The position numbers and the translations under genes are program-made. From contig NZ_FOLQ01000001.1 in assembly GCF_900112365.1 (NCBI RefSeq), positions 124,001-188,000 on the forward strand: 64,000 nt of DNA. The letters are read 5' to 3'. Origin of the DNA: Spirosoma endophyticum (GTDB lineage Bacteria > Bacteroidota > Bacteroidia > Cytophagales > Spirosomataceae). Below the pieces are notes generated by a model. The model was not told where the DNA came from and ran no database searches. It saw only the letters and a program-made list of their open reading frames with translations. Position 1 is the stretch's first letter. The number at the start of each line of letters is the position of its first letter. Shown piece by piece: positions 1 to 8,963 of this stretch.

Positions 1-713
1 GAAACGCGAAATACGTGCACGGCAGCGATGGCATGAGCGATTCATTCTTTCCTGACCCGCAACAAAAGCCGGAGAAAGAACACGCCGTTGATGCCATTAT
101 TCGACTGGTTGAAAAGTACCCAAACGAGCTGACGATTGTGGCCATTGGGCCATTGACCAACGTAGCATTGGCATTACTGAAAGAACCATCCATCGCCAAA
201 AAGATCAAGGCGCTTTATTTCATGGGCGGCTTCTACAAGTTTTATGGCAATATCAATCCGAGTGCTACGTACAACGCCTGGGTTGATCCCGAAGCGGCTC
301 GTATCGTTTTCCAATCAGGGATTCCACTTACAACGGTTGGTTTTGATGTGAGTGTAAAAAGCTCGGTTTTTACCGATGACGATTACGCGAACGTGGAAAA
401 GCTGGGCACGAAATACAGCGACTTTTTTATGAAGATTAATAAAGTCCGTCGGAAGTATTGCAAAGAGCACCAGAAGATGAACGGGTCCAATCACCCCGAC
501 GCCATTACCATTGCCGCCGTTATTGACCCGACCCTGGTGACGCAGACCGTATCGCGCTACGTAGATGTCGAAACGCGGGGCGAGTTAACGCTCGGCGCAC
601 TGGCTATCGACGAACTCGGTGTCTGGGGCAAACCGCCCAATGCAACCATCTGCGTCGAGGCTGACGAAGCGAAGTTCAAGAAAATGGTATTTGATACGTT
701 GAAAATGAGTTGA
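1..713 (+). CDS. Nucleoside hydrolase (IunH family), 5'-truncated by window edge
   Basis: This reading frame is already open at the left edge (first full codon at base 3), so the N-terminus lies outside the window. The visible 237 or so residues carry the family's conserved HGxDG stretch right at the start, the AIGPLTNVA segment and the VDPEAA motif. Inosine-uridine nucleoside hydrolases split the N-glycosidic bond of ribonucleosides to give a free base and ribose. Placed directly ahead of a nucleobase permease and the pyrimidine-degradation genes, it probably supplies bases to the pathway; that role is inferred from context. Nucleoside specificity cannot be read, because the Asp-rich N-terminal metal site is missing. 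Confidence 0.85.
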   Translation, partial: NAKYVHGSDGMSDSFFPDPQQKPEKEHAVDAIIRLVEKYPNELTIVAIGPLTNVALALLKEPSIAKKIKALYFMGGFYKFYGNINPSATYNAWVDPEAARIVFQSGIPLTTVGFDVSVKSSVFTDDDYANVEKLGTKYSDFFMKINKVRRKYCKEHQKMNGSNHPDAITIAAVIDPTLVTQTVSRYVDVETRGELTLGALAIDELGVWGKPPNATICVEADEAKFKKMVFDTLKMS

Positions 714-723
714 ATAATTTGTA

Positions 724-800
724 GTTTACGGTATTCGGTTTTTGGTGGCTGTCGCGAAACGGCTCATGCGTCAGCCCAACAAAAACCGGATACCGTAAAC
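724..800. repeat. Intergenic long inverted repeat, GTTTACGG family, copy 1
   Basis: Arms 724-743 and 781-800 pair over 20 bp with one mismatch, and pairing continues imperfectly inward through GGTGGCTG and CAGCCCAAC. There is no T-run after the stem, so it does not look like an ordinary terminator. It fills the gap between the nucleoside hydrolase and the NCS1 permease. The same sequence family recurs at 52683-52760, sharing GTTTACGG on the outside and ATGCGxCAGCCCA on the inside. Confidence 0.85.
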
Positions 801-809
801 CGAAAACTT

Positions 810-2330
810 ATGCAGGAATTTACTGAAGCAATTGTAGACGAATCGTCCGCCCTGTACAGCGAGGATCTAGCGCCCATTCCCGCATCGAAACGGACATGGA
901 ATACGTGGAATTATGCGGCACTCTGGATCAGCATGAGTCTGTGTATTCCTACGTATATGATGGCCAGTTCGCTCATACAGGGCGGTATGAACTGGTGGCA
1001 GGCCATTTTTACCATCTTTCTCGGTAACAGCATCGTACTGATTCCGATGGTCTTAAATGGACGTGCCGGGGCCAAATACGGCATTCCATTTCCGGTGCTG
1101 GTACGGTCCAGTTTCGGCACCAGTGGCGCGAATATTCCAGCTTTACTACGTGCCATCGTGGCATGTGGCTGGTTCGGTATTCAAACCTGGATTGGCGGAT
1201 TTTCCATCTACCAGATGCTTCGGTTATGGGTTCCGTCGCTGGAGACGCTGCCGACCGTTTTTCCCGCTTCGTTTGGGTTGCAAACGGGTCCGGCCATCTG
1301 CTTTTTCCTGTTCTGGTTGCTGAACATGTACGTCGTTTATCTCGGCGTCGAAAGCATCAAGAAACTGCTGGTATTCAAGGCGTTCTTTCTACCTGTTGCC
1401 GCGTTAGCACTGCTTTGGTGGGCCATTTCAGCCGGAAACGGTCTTGGGCCCATTCTGGAGCAACCGGCTAAATTTGCAACTTCGGCGGAATTCTTCGCAT
1501 TTTTCTTTCCGGCCTTAACCGGTATGGTTGGGTTTTGGGCTACGTTATCGCTAAATATCCCTGATTTTACGCGCTATGCCACCAGTCAGCAGGCGCAGGT
1601 ACGCGGGCAAATAATTGGGCTGCCACCCGCCATGACGTTGTTCTCATTCATCGGTGTTGTCGTTACGTCGGCGACGACCATCATTTACGGCACCACCATC
1701 TGGGACCCGCTCGTTCTGGCCGGAAAATTTGACAGTAAAGTTCTCGTAAGCGTCGCCATGATTGCGGTGGCGATCTCAACGTTGGCGACCAATATTGCGG
1801 CCAACATTGTTAGTCCCGCCAACGATTTCGCCAATCTGGCTCCCTCAAAAATTGACTTTCGGACAGGGGGGTATATCACCGGTGTCATTGGTATTTTGAT
1901 TTTCCCCTGGAAGCTAATCGCCGATCCGACGGGTTTCATTTTTACCTGGCTGGTCGGTTATTCCAGCTTGCTCGGACCCGTTGGTGGTATCATGATTGCC
2001 GACTATTTCTTCCTTCGGAAACAGAAATTAGTGCTCACCGATTTGTACAGCGAAACCGGCATTTATCAATTTAAAAACGGGTTTAATTCAGCCGCCATCA
2101 TTGCGTTGCTAGCGGGCATTTTGCCCAATATTCCGGGTTTTCTAATTACCATTAAAGTCATTCCGGCAGACAGCGTTCCCGGCTGGATTTCACAGCTTTA
2201 TAACTATGCCTGGTTCGTTGGTTTTTTTGTGAGTGGGCTTGTGTATTTGGGATTGATGAGAGGAAATATAAACGCAAAAGATGCAAGATATAGCGCAAAG
2301 AGCACAGAGGATTTATCGCTAAATGCATAG
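810..2330 (+). CDS. NCS1-family nucleobase/allantoin/hydantoin permease
   Basis: This 506-residue protein is hydrophobic throughout, with about 12 predicted membrane segments, as expected for nucleobase:cation symporter-1 transporters (Mhp1, PucI, CodB). Family features visible are the N-terminal RTWNTWNYAALW stretch, the TGMVGFWATLSLNIPDFTRYA region and the NIAANIVSPANDFANLAP segment. These transporters import cytosine, uracil, allantoin or hydantoins across the inner membrane. Position between a nucleoside hydrolase and dihydropyrimidinase suggests uracil, thymine or a related pyrimidine, but substrate is inferred only. The last 20 or so codons are purine-rich and polar, forming a cytoplasmic tail. 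hydA starts 66 bp downstream. Confidence 0.88.
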   Translation: MQEFTEAIVDESSALYSEDLAPIPASKRTWNTWNYAALWISMSLCIPTYMMASSLIQGGMNWWQAIFTIFLGNSIVLIPMVLNGRAGAKYGIPFPVLVRSSFGTSGANIPALLRAIVACGWFGIQTWIGGFSIYQMLRLWVPSLETLPTVFPASFGLQTGPAICFFLFWLLNMYVVYLGVESIKKLLVFKAFFLPVAALALLWWAISAGNGLGPILEQPAKFATSAEFFAFFFPALTGMVGFWATLSLNIPDFTRYATSQQAQVRGQIIGLPPAMTLFSFIGVVVTSATTIIYGTTIWDPLVLAGKFDSKVLVSVAMIAVAISTLATNIAANIVSPANDFANLAPSKIDFRTGGYITGVIGILIFPWKLIADPTGFIFTWLVGYSSLLGPVGGIMIADYFFLRKQKLVLTDLYSETGIYQFKNGFNSAAIIALLAGILPNIPGFLITIKVIPADSVPGWISQLYNYAWFVGFFVSGLVYLGLMRGNINAKDARYSAKSTEDLSLNA

Positions 2331-2396
2331 CGAACTCTGGAAATGATATGGTAGTAGGTTTAAACGATTTCTTGGTAAAGAACACTGGGAGTTAAC

Positions 2397-3779
2397 ATGT
2401 CTGTACTTATTAAAAACGGTCGAATTATTACGGCTGCTGACGATTACATTGCCGATATTTTTATTGAGGGCGAAACGATTTCGGCCATCGGGAAAGATCT
2501 GCCTATAAAAGCTGATATGACCATCGACGCGTCGGGTAAGTTGGTATTTCCCGGTGGTATCGACCCACACGTTCACCTGGCGATGCCGTTTATGGGTACG
2601 TTTTCGAGTGATACGCACGAAACGGGTACCCGCGCAGCTTTGCATGGTGGCACCACAACGGTTATTGATTTCGTCCTACAAAAACAGGGACATTCACTAA
2701 AGGAAGCGCTCGCTGACTGGAACTCCCGCGCCAAAGGAACCACCGTTGGTGATTACAGCTTCCATATGGCCATCACGGATTTTAACGAAAATACAAAGGC
2801 TGAAATTCGAGAGATGGTTGAGAACGAGGGTATTACGTCGTTCAAAACGTTCATGGCTTACAAAGGTGCGTTGATGATCGACGATAGCCAGATGATTGGC
2901 CTGATGCAGGAAGTGAAAAAGCAGGGCGGTATGGTTACGGTTCATGCCACCAACGGCGATGTCATTGATTACCTCGTTGCCAAACATAAATCGGAAGGCA
3001 AAACTGCCCCACTGTATCATTACCTCTCGCAACCCGAAGTGACTGAAGCCGAAGCCAGCGGCCGTTTTGCCGACATGGCCGACTACACCGGTGTTCCCGG
3101 TTACATCGTCCACATGACCTGCGAAGGTGCCCTGAATGCCGTTCGGAACGCAACCCGGCGCAATCAGAAAGTGTTTGTCGAAACCTGTATTCAATACCTG
3201 GTTCTTGACGCATCTCTCTACGAGCAAAACTTCGAAGGTGCCAAGTGGGTAATGAGTCCGCCCTTGCGGGAGAAAAAAGATCAGGAATCGCTATGGGCGG
3301 GTATTAATCAGGGGCTTATACAAGTTGTGGCCACCGATCATTGCCCGTTTATGTGGGAGCAGAAATTAATGGGCAAAGACGATTTCTCGAAGATTCCGAA
3401 CGGGCATCCGGCCATCGAAAATCGGATGGAATTGCTCTATAGCGAAGGTGTTGACAAAGGCAAAATTACACTGAACAAATACGTGGAAGTGGCCTGTACA
3501 AACCCCGCCAAAATTTTCGGCATGTTTCCGCGCAAAGGAACAATTGCCATTGGTAGTGACGCCGATATTGTCATTTTTGACCCCAACGAAACGCATACCC
3601 TTTCAGCCAAAACGCACCACATGAATGTTGATTATTCGGGTTACGAAGGCTGGGAATTAACCGGGAAAGTAAAGACCGTTCTGCTGCGTGGCCAGATGGC
3701 CATTGACGATAATAAATGCCTGATTGATAGAGGATACGGCCAGTTTATTAAACGTAGTAAAGTGAGCGGAAAGATATAA
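2397..3779 (+). CDS. hydA: Dihydropyrimidinase (D-hydantoinase)
   Basis: This 460-residue amidohydrolase opens 5,6-dihydrouracil or dihydrothymine to N-carbamoyl-beta-amino acids, the second step of reductive pyrimidine degradation. The dinuclear metal site is complete: H58 and H60 in GIDPHVHL, the lysine expected to be carboxylated (K156, FMAYKGAL), H183 (HATNGD), H239 (VHMTCEGA) and D314 (VATDHCPF). Length is typical for dihydropyrimidinases. The ATG at 2397 follows GGGAG and gives the normal N-terminus. Its neighbours supply the step before (preT/preA) and the step after (nitrilase-family amidase), which favours dihydropyrimidinase over a generic hydantoinase. Confidence 0.95.
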   Translation: MSVLIKNGRIITAADDYIADIFIEGETISAIGKDLPIKADMTIDASGKLVFPGGIDPHVHLAMPFMGTFSSDTHETGTRAALHGGTTTVIDFVLQKQGHSLKEALADWNSRAKGTTVGDYSFHMAITDFNENTKAEIREMVENEGITSFKTFMAYKGALMIDDSQMIGLMQEVKKQGGMVTVHATNGDVIDYLVAKHKSEGKTAPLYHYLSQPEVTEAEASGRFADMADYTGVPGYIVHMTCEGALNAVRNATRRNQKVFVETCIQYLVLDASLYEQNFEGAKWVMSPPLREKKDQESLWAGINQGLIQVVATDHCPFMWEQKLMGKDDFSKIPNGHPAIENRMELLYSEGVDKGKITLNKYVEVACTNPAKIFGMFPRKGTIAIGSDADIVIFDPNETHTLSAKTHHMNVDYSGYEGWELTGKVKTVLLRGQMAIDDNKCLIDRGYGQFIKRSKVSGKI

Positions 3780-3785
3780 ACGCGT

Positions 3786-3868
3786 GGGGAATAGGAGGTT
3801 AGGACACAGGGTTAATGTTGCCAATACTGCCGCGTATTTACCCAATTCCCCTAACCCAATGCCCTCTG
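3786..3868. repeat. Imperfect intergenic inverted repeat between hydA and the amidase gene
   Basis: A G-rich left arm (about 3786-3815, with GGTTAGG and AGGGTTAAT) faces a C-rich right arm (about 3838-3868, with TTACCC, CCCTAACCC and GCCCT). By eye roughly two thirds of the positions can pair. It is less regular than the other hairpins but sits in the same kind of place, a gap between co-directional pathway genes. Confidence 0.55.
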
Positions 3869-3893
3869 CTAAATAACTAAACCACAAGTAAGC

Positions 3894-4760
3894 ATGCCAC
3901 GAATTATTAGATCCGGATTGATACAAATGAGTCTGCCGAAGACCGAAGGGGAAGGCACGATTGAGGAAATTAAGGAAGCGATGGTGCAGAAACACATTCC
4001 GCTCATCGAAGAGGCTGGCGAAAAAGGCGTGCAGATTCTGTGTTTGCAGGAGATTTTCAATACGCCTTACTTCTGTCCGGGCCAGAACAGCGCGTGGTAC
4101 GCTTCGGCGGAGTCGGTGCCCGGACCAACCACCGACCGGATGGCCGAGTATGCCAAAAAATACAAAATGGTGATCATCGTTCCTGTTTATGAAAAAGAGC
4201 AGGCTGGTGTACTCTACAACACGGCGGCTGTGATCGACGCCGACGGTACCTATCTGGGCAAGTACCGCAAGAATCACATTCCACATACGTCCGGCTTCTG
4301 GGAGAAATTTTTCTTTAAACCCGGCAATCTGGGATATCCCGTTTTCCAGACGATGTACGCAAAAGTTGGCGTATACATTTGCTACGACCGTCACTTCCCC
4401 GATGGGGCGCGTTGCCTTGGCCTGAACGGTGCCGAAATTGTGTACAATCCATCAGCGACGGTGGCCGGTTTGTCGCAGTATCTCTGGAAGCTCGAACAAC
4501 CCGCTCATGCAGCCGCCAACGGGTATTTTATGGGGTGCATTAACCGGGTTGGCGAAGAAAAGCCCTGGAATCTCGGTCGCTTCTACGGCTCGTCGTATTT
4601 CGTTGATCCGCGCGGCCAGATTTTCGCGACGGCTTCCGAAGATAAAGACGAATTGCTCATCTCCGAATTTGACCTCGACGTCATTGACGAAGTACGTAGC
4701 GTCTGGCAGTTCTTTCGGGACCGGCGACCGGAAACGTATGATAAGTTGGTAGAACTTTAA
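3894..4760 (+). CDS. Beta-ureidopropionase-type amidase (nitrilase superfamily)
   Basis: This 288-residue carbon-nitrogen hydrolase has the full catalytic triad: E53 in LQEIFNTPYF, K126 in GKYRKNHIP and C163 in YICYDRHFPDGAR. The DRHFPDGARCLGLNGAE segment is typical of the N-carbamoyl-beta-alanine amidohydrolase / N-carbamoylputrescine amidase branch. In this operon the likely reaction is hydrolysis of N-carbamoyl-beta-alanine or N-carbamoyl-beta-aminoisobutyrate to the beta-amino acid, CO2 and ammonia, completing uracil and thymine breakdown. N-carbamoylputrescine amidase is the main alternative on sequence alone; the hydA and preTA neighbours decide for beta-ureidopropionase. Confidence 0.88.
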   Translation: MPRIIRSGLIQMSLPKTEGEGTIEEIKEAMVQKHIPLIEEAGEKGVQILCLQEIFNTPYFCPGQNSAWYASAESVPGPTTDRMAEYAKKYKMVIIVPVYEKEQAGVLYNTAAVIDADGTYLGKYRKNHIPHTSGFWEKFFFKPGNLGYPVFQTMYAKVGVYICYDRHFPDGARCLGLNGAEIVYNPSATVAGLSQYLWKLEQPAHAAANGYFMGCINRVGEEKPWNLGRFYGSSYFVDPRGQIFATASEDKDELLISEFDLDVIDEVRSVWQFFRDRRPETYDKLVEL

Positions 4761-4763
4761 AAG

Positions 4764-4822
4764 AATGATGAATTATAAATGATTTTCCGTCATTCGCAAT
4801 TCATCATTTATCATTCATAATT
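4764..4822. repeat. AT-rich intergenic inverted repeat, ATGATGAAT family, copy 1
   Basis: Positions 4764-4774 pair perfectly with 4798-4808 (11 bp), and nearby ATAAATGAT and TCATTTAT stretches add pairing. It occupies nearly the whole gap between the amidase stop and the preT GTG start. A related element lies at 7546-7598, sharing ATAAATGATGAAT and CATTCATAATT wording. Confidence 0.75.
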
Positions 4823-4829
4823 AACAAAC

Positions 4830-6185
4830 GTGGCAATCATCAACAATCGATTAACGGCTGAGCAGTACGAGCAAAATTTCAGCGATATCCATCCGCCGTT
4901 CGACTCGCGCGAAGCAGCTTTGGTGGAAGCGAATCGCTGTCTCTTTTGTTATGATGCGCCCTGCATTAAAAGCTGCCCGACGAGCATCAACATACCTAAA
5001 TTCATTAAGCAGATTACCACCGATAACATCAAAGGATCAGCCTATACGATTTTTGATGCCAATATTATGGGGGCGGGCTGCTCGAAAGTTTGCCCGGTCG
5101 AGAAATTGTGCGAAGGTTCCTGCGTCTATAATTTCCTGGAAGAACTGCCCATCCCGATTGCCAAATTGCAACGCTATTCGACCGAAAAAGCGATTGAACA
5201 TAAGTGGCCCTTGTTCCAGCGCAAACCGTCAACCAGTCGAAAAGTCGCTGTGATTGGTGCGGGTCCGGCGGGTTTGAGTTGCGCGCATGTCCTGAGTCGG
5301 GAAGGTGTTGACGTAACGATCTACGAGAAAGAAAGCAAAGGGGGTGGCCTGATGACCTATGGTATTGCGGCTTATAAAGTGACGCCCGAATTCTGTGAAG
5401 ATGAAGTCAATTTCATTACGTCGCTGGGTGGAATTGACATCAAATACGAACAGGAATTAGGCAGGAACGTATCGCTTGCCGAATTACAGGCGAACTATGA
5501 CGCGGTGTATATCGGCATCGGCGTTGGCGTGGCACGGCAGTTGGATATTCCCGGCGAACATCTCTTAGGCGTTGAAGACGCGATACGGTTCATCTACGAC
5601 ATTCGGGAGAAAGGCTATCCGTCCATACCCGTCGGCGATAAAGTAGCTGTTATTGGTTTGGGAATGACCGCCATTGATGCGGCTACGCAGGCTAAGCGAT
5701 TGGGAGCCAAAGAGGTAACCATCGTTTACCGTCGAACACAAGCCGAAATGCCCAGTACCGAAGTCGAACTAAATCTGGCAAAACTTGACGGTTGTACTAT
5801 TATCTGGCTGGCGTCGCCTAAAGAAATCATTGGCGAAAACGGTCAGGTTACCCAACTGATCTGCAACGTAATGGAATTGGGCGTGCCTGATACCTGCGGG
5901 CGTCGGTCGCCGGTTGAGACGGGCGAAACCATTACGTTGAACGTCGATATGGTTATCAAAGCGGCTGGTCAGGTTCCCTACGAAGGACTGGTGAGCAGCC
6001 ATGCGATTACTAACTGGAACGGTAAGATTGCCATCGACGGAAGCTGTGCCACTAACATTCCGGGCGTTTTCGCGGGTGGTGATTGCGTCAACGGTGGCAA
6101 AGAAGTAGTCGATGCCGTACAGGCGGGAAAAGATGGTGCTAAGGCGATACTAGGTTTTATAAAGAGCGAAAGAGCGAATGAGTGA
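4830..6185 (+). CDS. preT: NAD-dependent dihydropyrimidine dehydrogenase, subunit PreT
   Basis: This 451-residue subunit resembles the glutamate-synthase small subunit. It takes electrons from NADH through FAD and Fe-S clusters and passes them to PreA, which reduces uracil or thymine. Two N-terminal cysteine clusters are visible (C37, C40, C45, C49 and C84, C88, C94, C98), followed by an FAD-binding GAGPAG at 143-148 and a second Rossmann motif (VAVIGLGMTAID). The AGGDCVNGGKEVVDAVQAG end is typical. The start is GTG at 4830; preA uses the same unusual GTG-GC start. The last codons (about 6161-6185, KSERANE) are encoded by one arm of the inverted repeat that fills the preT-preA gap. Confidence 0.93.
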   Translation: MAIINNRLTAEQYEQNFSDIHPPFDSREAALVEANRCLFCYDAPCIKSCPTSINIPKFIKQITTDNIKGSAYTIFDANIMGAGCSKVCPVEKLCEGSCVYNFLEELPIPIAKLQRYSTEKAIEHKWPLFQRKPSTSRKVAVIGAGPAGLSCAHVLSREGVDVTIYEKESKGGGLMTYGIAAYKVTPEFCEDEVNFITSLGGIDIKYEQELGRNVSLAELQANYDAVYIGIGVGVARQLDIPGEHLLGVEDAIRFIYDIREKGYPSIPVGDKVAVIGLGMTAIDAATQAKRLGAKEVTIVYRRTQAEMPSTEVELNLAKLDGCTIIWLASPKEIIGENGQVTQLICNVMELGVPDTCGRRSPVETGETITLNVDMVIKAAGQVPYEGLVSSHAITNWNGKIAIDGSCATNIPGVFAGGDCVNGGKEVVDAVQAGKDGAKAILGFIKSERANE

Positions 6186-6261
6186 AAGAGCGGTTCGCTG
6201 GTTCGATAAACGCTGGCATAAGCAACTTTCACTCTTTCACTCTTTCGCTCCTTCACTCTTT
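6161..6261. repeat. GAGTGAAAGAG-type inverted repeat overlapping the 3' end of preT
   Basis: A purine-rich left arm (6161-6190) faces a pyrimidine-rich right arm (6226-6261) that can pair with it over about 28-30 bp with a few mismatches. The left arm begins inside preT and includes its stop codon, so the element supplies the last seven or eight codons. preA starts only 6 bp after the right arm. Confidence 0.8.
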
Positions 6262-6266
6262 ATAAC

Positions 6267-7535
6267 GTGGCTGACTTAAGCGCAAATTTCCTCGGCATCA
6301 AATCGCCTAACCCGTTCTGGCTGGCGAGTGCCCCGCCGACGGATAAACAATACAACGTACTGCGGGCTTTCGAAGCTGGTTGGGGCGGGGTTGTCTGGAA
6401 AACTTTGGGGAGCCAGGTCAAGAACGTATCGTCGCGGTATTCGTCGATTGATTACGGCGGAACCAAGATGATGGGATTCAATAATATCGAACTCATTTCC
6501 GACCGACCGCTGGACATCAATCTCCGCGAAATCGCCGAGTGTGTCCGCCTGTTTCCCGACCGGGCTATGATCGTGTCGCTCATGGCCGACAACACCCGCG
6601 AGAAATGGCATGAGCTAATCGCGCAGGTCGAAGATACGGGTGCCCACGGGCTCGAACTCAACTTCGGCTGTCCGCACGGCATGACCGAACGAGGCATGGG
6701 TGCAGCCGTTGGGCAGGACCCAGAGATTGCCAAAATGGTGGTCGAGTGGGTGATGGAGAAAGCCACGCTTCCGGTCATTACCAAGCTAACGCCCAACGTC
6801 CATTCGGTGGTGCCAACGGGTCGGGCTGCGGTTGAGGGGGGCACGCATGCGCTGTCGCTCATCAACACGATTCAGTCGATCACGGGCGTCGATCTGGATA
6901 CGTTTGTGCCAAATCCATACGTAGCAGGCAAGTCCGTTTACGGTGGTTATTGTGGTCCGGCGGTTAAGCCAATCGCCCTTAAAATGCTGACAACTATTGC
7001 CCAGGACCCACTGACGGCCCGCATGCCCATTTCAGGAATTGGCGGTGTCAGTACGTGGAAAGATGCGGTGGAGTTCATGTTGCTGGGTGCTTCAAACGTG
7101 CAGGTGTGTACGGCCGCGATGAAACATGGTTTTCGCATTGTTGACGATATGATTGACGGCATGAACAACTGGATGGACGAAAAAGGCTTCAAAACCCTTG
7201 ATGATTTCATTGGCAAATCGGTGCCGACCATCACGCATTGGGAAGATCTCGACATCAATTACCACATCGTTGCGAACATCGACCAGGACAAGTGCATTCA
7301 TTGTGGTTTGTGCTACATCGCCTGCGAAGACACGTCGCACCAGTCCATCAATCTGTCGTTTGGCAACCCATTCAATACGTATTCGATCAAAGAAGATGAG
7401 TGCGTAGGCTGTAATTTATGTAAATTGGTATGTCCTGTCGATAGCTGCATCACGATGGTGGAGCAACGCAAAGGCGACGACTACGTAAACTGGAAAGAGT
7501 TTCAACGGCGCGGACTACCCCTGAACGACCATTAA
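6267..7535 (+). CDS. preA: NAD-dependent dihydropyrimidine dehydrogenase, subunit PreA
   Basis: This 422-residue catalytic subunit has an FMN-binding TIM barrel related to dihydroorotate dehydrogenase, then a two-cluster ferredoxin domain. The active-site loop NFGCPHG places the expected general-acid cysteine at C135, followed by MTERGMG as in mammalian dihydropyrimidine dehydrogenase. The C-terminal 4Fe-4S ligands are C343, C346, C349, C353 and C379, C382, C385, C389. With PreT it forms the uracil/thymine reductase that starts the reductive pathway. The start is a GTG at 6267; an in-frame ATG does not occur until residue 68, well inside the barrel. Confidence 0.95.
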   Translation: MADLSANFLGIKSPNPFWLASAPPTDKQYNVLRAFEAGWGGVVWKTLGSQVKNVSSRYSSIDYGGTKMMGFNNIELISDRPLDINLREIAECVRLFPDRAMIVSLMADNTREKWHELIAQVEDTGAHGLELNFGCPHGMTERGMGAAVGQDPEIAKMVVEWVMEKATLPVITKLTPNVHSVVPTGRAAVEGGTHALSLINTIQSITGVDLDTFVPNPYVAGKSVYGGYCGPAVKPIALKMLTTIAQDPLTARMPISGIGGVSTWKDAVEFMLLGASNVQVCTAAMKHGFRIVDDMIDGMNNWMDEKGFKTLDDFIGKSVPTITHWEDLDINYHIVANIDQDKCIHCGLCYIACEDTSHQSINLSFGNPFNTYSIKEDECVGCNLCKLVCPVDSCITMVEQRKGDDYVNWKEFQRRGLPLNDH

Positions 7536-7545
7536 CAAAATGATA

Positions 7546-7598
7546 AATGATGAATAATGATACAACCAGAAATCATTCATAATTCATACTTCATCATT
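7546..7598. repeat. AT-rich intergenic inverted repeat, ATGATGAAT family, copy 2
   Basis: Positions 7546-7554 pair with 7590-7598, and 7556-7561 with 7572-7577, giving a nested hairpin that fills the preA-NCS2 gap. Its wording matches the element at 4764-4822, so the two are likely relatives rather than chance palindromes. Confidence 0.7.
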
Positions 7599-7603
7599 CT
7601 CTT

Positions 7604-8956
7604 ATGAGCGAACCTGTTAACGCCCAATCTACCCGTCTCGTTTACGGCCTGGAAGACAAGGTTCCTTTGGTGCCGGCGCTCCTGGTTAGTCTACAGCAGG
7701 TTGGGGCTATGGTAGTAGGGACGATCACGCCCGCGCTGATTTTGTCGGGTATTCTGCACTTTAGTGAGCAGGACACAGCCTACCTCGTCAGCATGGCGCT
7801 GGTGGCATCGGCCCTGGGTACGTTCCTGCAAACAATGCGTTTTGGGGTTGTTGGGTCCGGGTTGCTCAGCATTACCGGCACCAGTTTTGCCTTTCTGGCC
7901 CCGCTGATTCAGGCCGGAACAACAGGCGGGCTATCGCTTATGGTGGGAATGTCATTGGCTGCAACACCCGTGCAACTTGTTTTAGCGCCTTTTTTACCCA
8001 AACTGAAACGCGTTTTCACACCATTGGTTTCGGGGATCGTTGTCTTATTGATTGGGCTTTCGCTGATTCCGACAGGCATGAGAAGTATTGCCCGATTACC
8101 CGCTGAAGGGGCTCCTGCCTGGAGCGGGGGACTGATTGCGCTAATCGTTATTTCGGTAATGGTTGTTGCCCAGTCAATTGGCAAAGCCTGGGCGAGGATG
8201 GCGGCTGTACTGGTTGGCGTAATTACGGGTTATACAATTTGTGGGATGATGGGTTGGCTTCAAAGTCCAGTCCAAAGTAATGGTTCCTGGATTACGTTGC
8301 CCCAACTGTTTCCGCACGGTCTGGCTTTCAAATGGGAGCTGTTGTTTCCATTTGCGTTTATCTACCTCGTCTGCGTGCTGGAAGCGATGGGCGACATTAC
8401 CGCTACGTCCCAACTGTCTGGCTTACCGACCGATGGTCCCGATCATTGGGTTCGTATTCGCGGGGGTATTTTAGCCGACGGACTGACCTGCATTGGCTCG
8501 ACCCTGGTCGGTGGTTTTCCGAGTGCAACCTACGCGCAGAACAACGGCGTTATCCAGATGACGGGTGTTGCCGCCCGACGTATCGGCTGGATCATGGCGA
8601 TCGTCCTGCTTTGTCTGGGGCTTTTTCCGCCGGTTGGTCGCTGGATCACCGTGATGCCGCCCAGCGTATTGGGCGCCCTGGCGATCATGCTTTTCGGGCT
8701 GGTAGCCGTGTCGGGCTTGCGGTTGATGGTGGCGGGTGGCTTGTCGCAACGGGATGCGCTGATTGCCGCGATTTCGTTAGGTGTCGGCATTGGCGTTCCC
8801 TCGCAGGAGGAGTGGCTAGAAACACTGCCGAGCGTGGTTCAAACGTTCCTGGAGTCAGGCGTCTCGGCTGGTGGATTGGTGGCATTGCTGCTCAATCTGC
8901 TCATACCAAGTAGCGATCAAAAGAAGTTGAAAGAAGGACCCGCCGAATTGCTTTAA
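7604..8956 (+). CDS. NCS2-family purine (xanthine/urate) permease
   Basis: This 450-residue polytopic protein has the NCS2/NAT signature as QNNGVIQMTG (around residues 309-318) and the upstream GLLSITGTSFAFLAP segment, both typical of xanthine and uric-acid transporters such as PucJ/PucK, XanP and UapA. Such proteins import oxidised purines by proton or sodium symport with about 14 membrane segments. The xanthine dehydrogenase FeS-FAD subunit gene follows directly, so xanthine, hypoxanthine or urate is a better guess than uracil. That choice rests on the motif and the neighbour. Confidence 0.9.
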   Translation: MSEPVNAQSTRLVYGLEDKVPLVPALLVSLQQVGAMVVGTITPALILSGILHFSEQDTAYLVSMALVASALGTFLQTMRFGVVGSGLLSITGTSFAFLAPLIQAGTTGGLSLMVGMSLAATPVQLVLAPFLPKLKRVFTPLVSGIVVLLIGLSLIPTGMRSIARLPAEGAPAWSGGLIALIVISVMVVAQSIGKAWARMAAVLVGVITGYTICGMMGWLQSPVQSNGSWITLPQLFPHGLAFKWELLFPFAFIYLVCVLEAMGDITATSQLSGLPTDGPDHWVRIRGGILADGLTCIGSTLVGGFPSATYAQNNGVIQMTGVAARRIGWIMAIVLLCLGLFPPVGRWITVMPPSVLGALAIMLFGLVAVSGLRLMVAGGLSQRDALIAAISLGVGIGVPSQEEWLETLPSVVQTFLESGVSAGGLVALLLNLLIPSSDQKKLKEGPAELL

Positions 8957-8963
8957 CTCAGAG

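Noticed and set aside
2264-2396. Purine-rich end of the NCS1 permease gene with AGAGCACAGAGG wording, similar to the ACACAGAG repeats.
   Set aside because: No matching second arm is found in the 66 bp before hydA, so it is not an inverted repeat.
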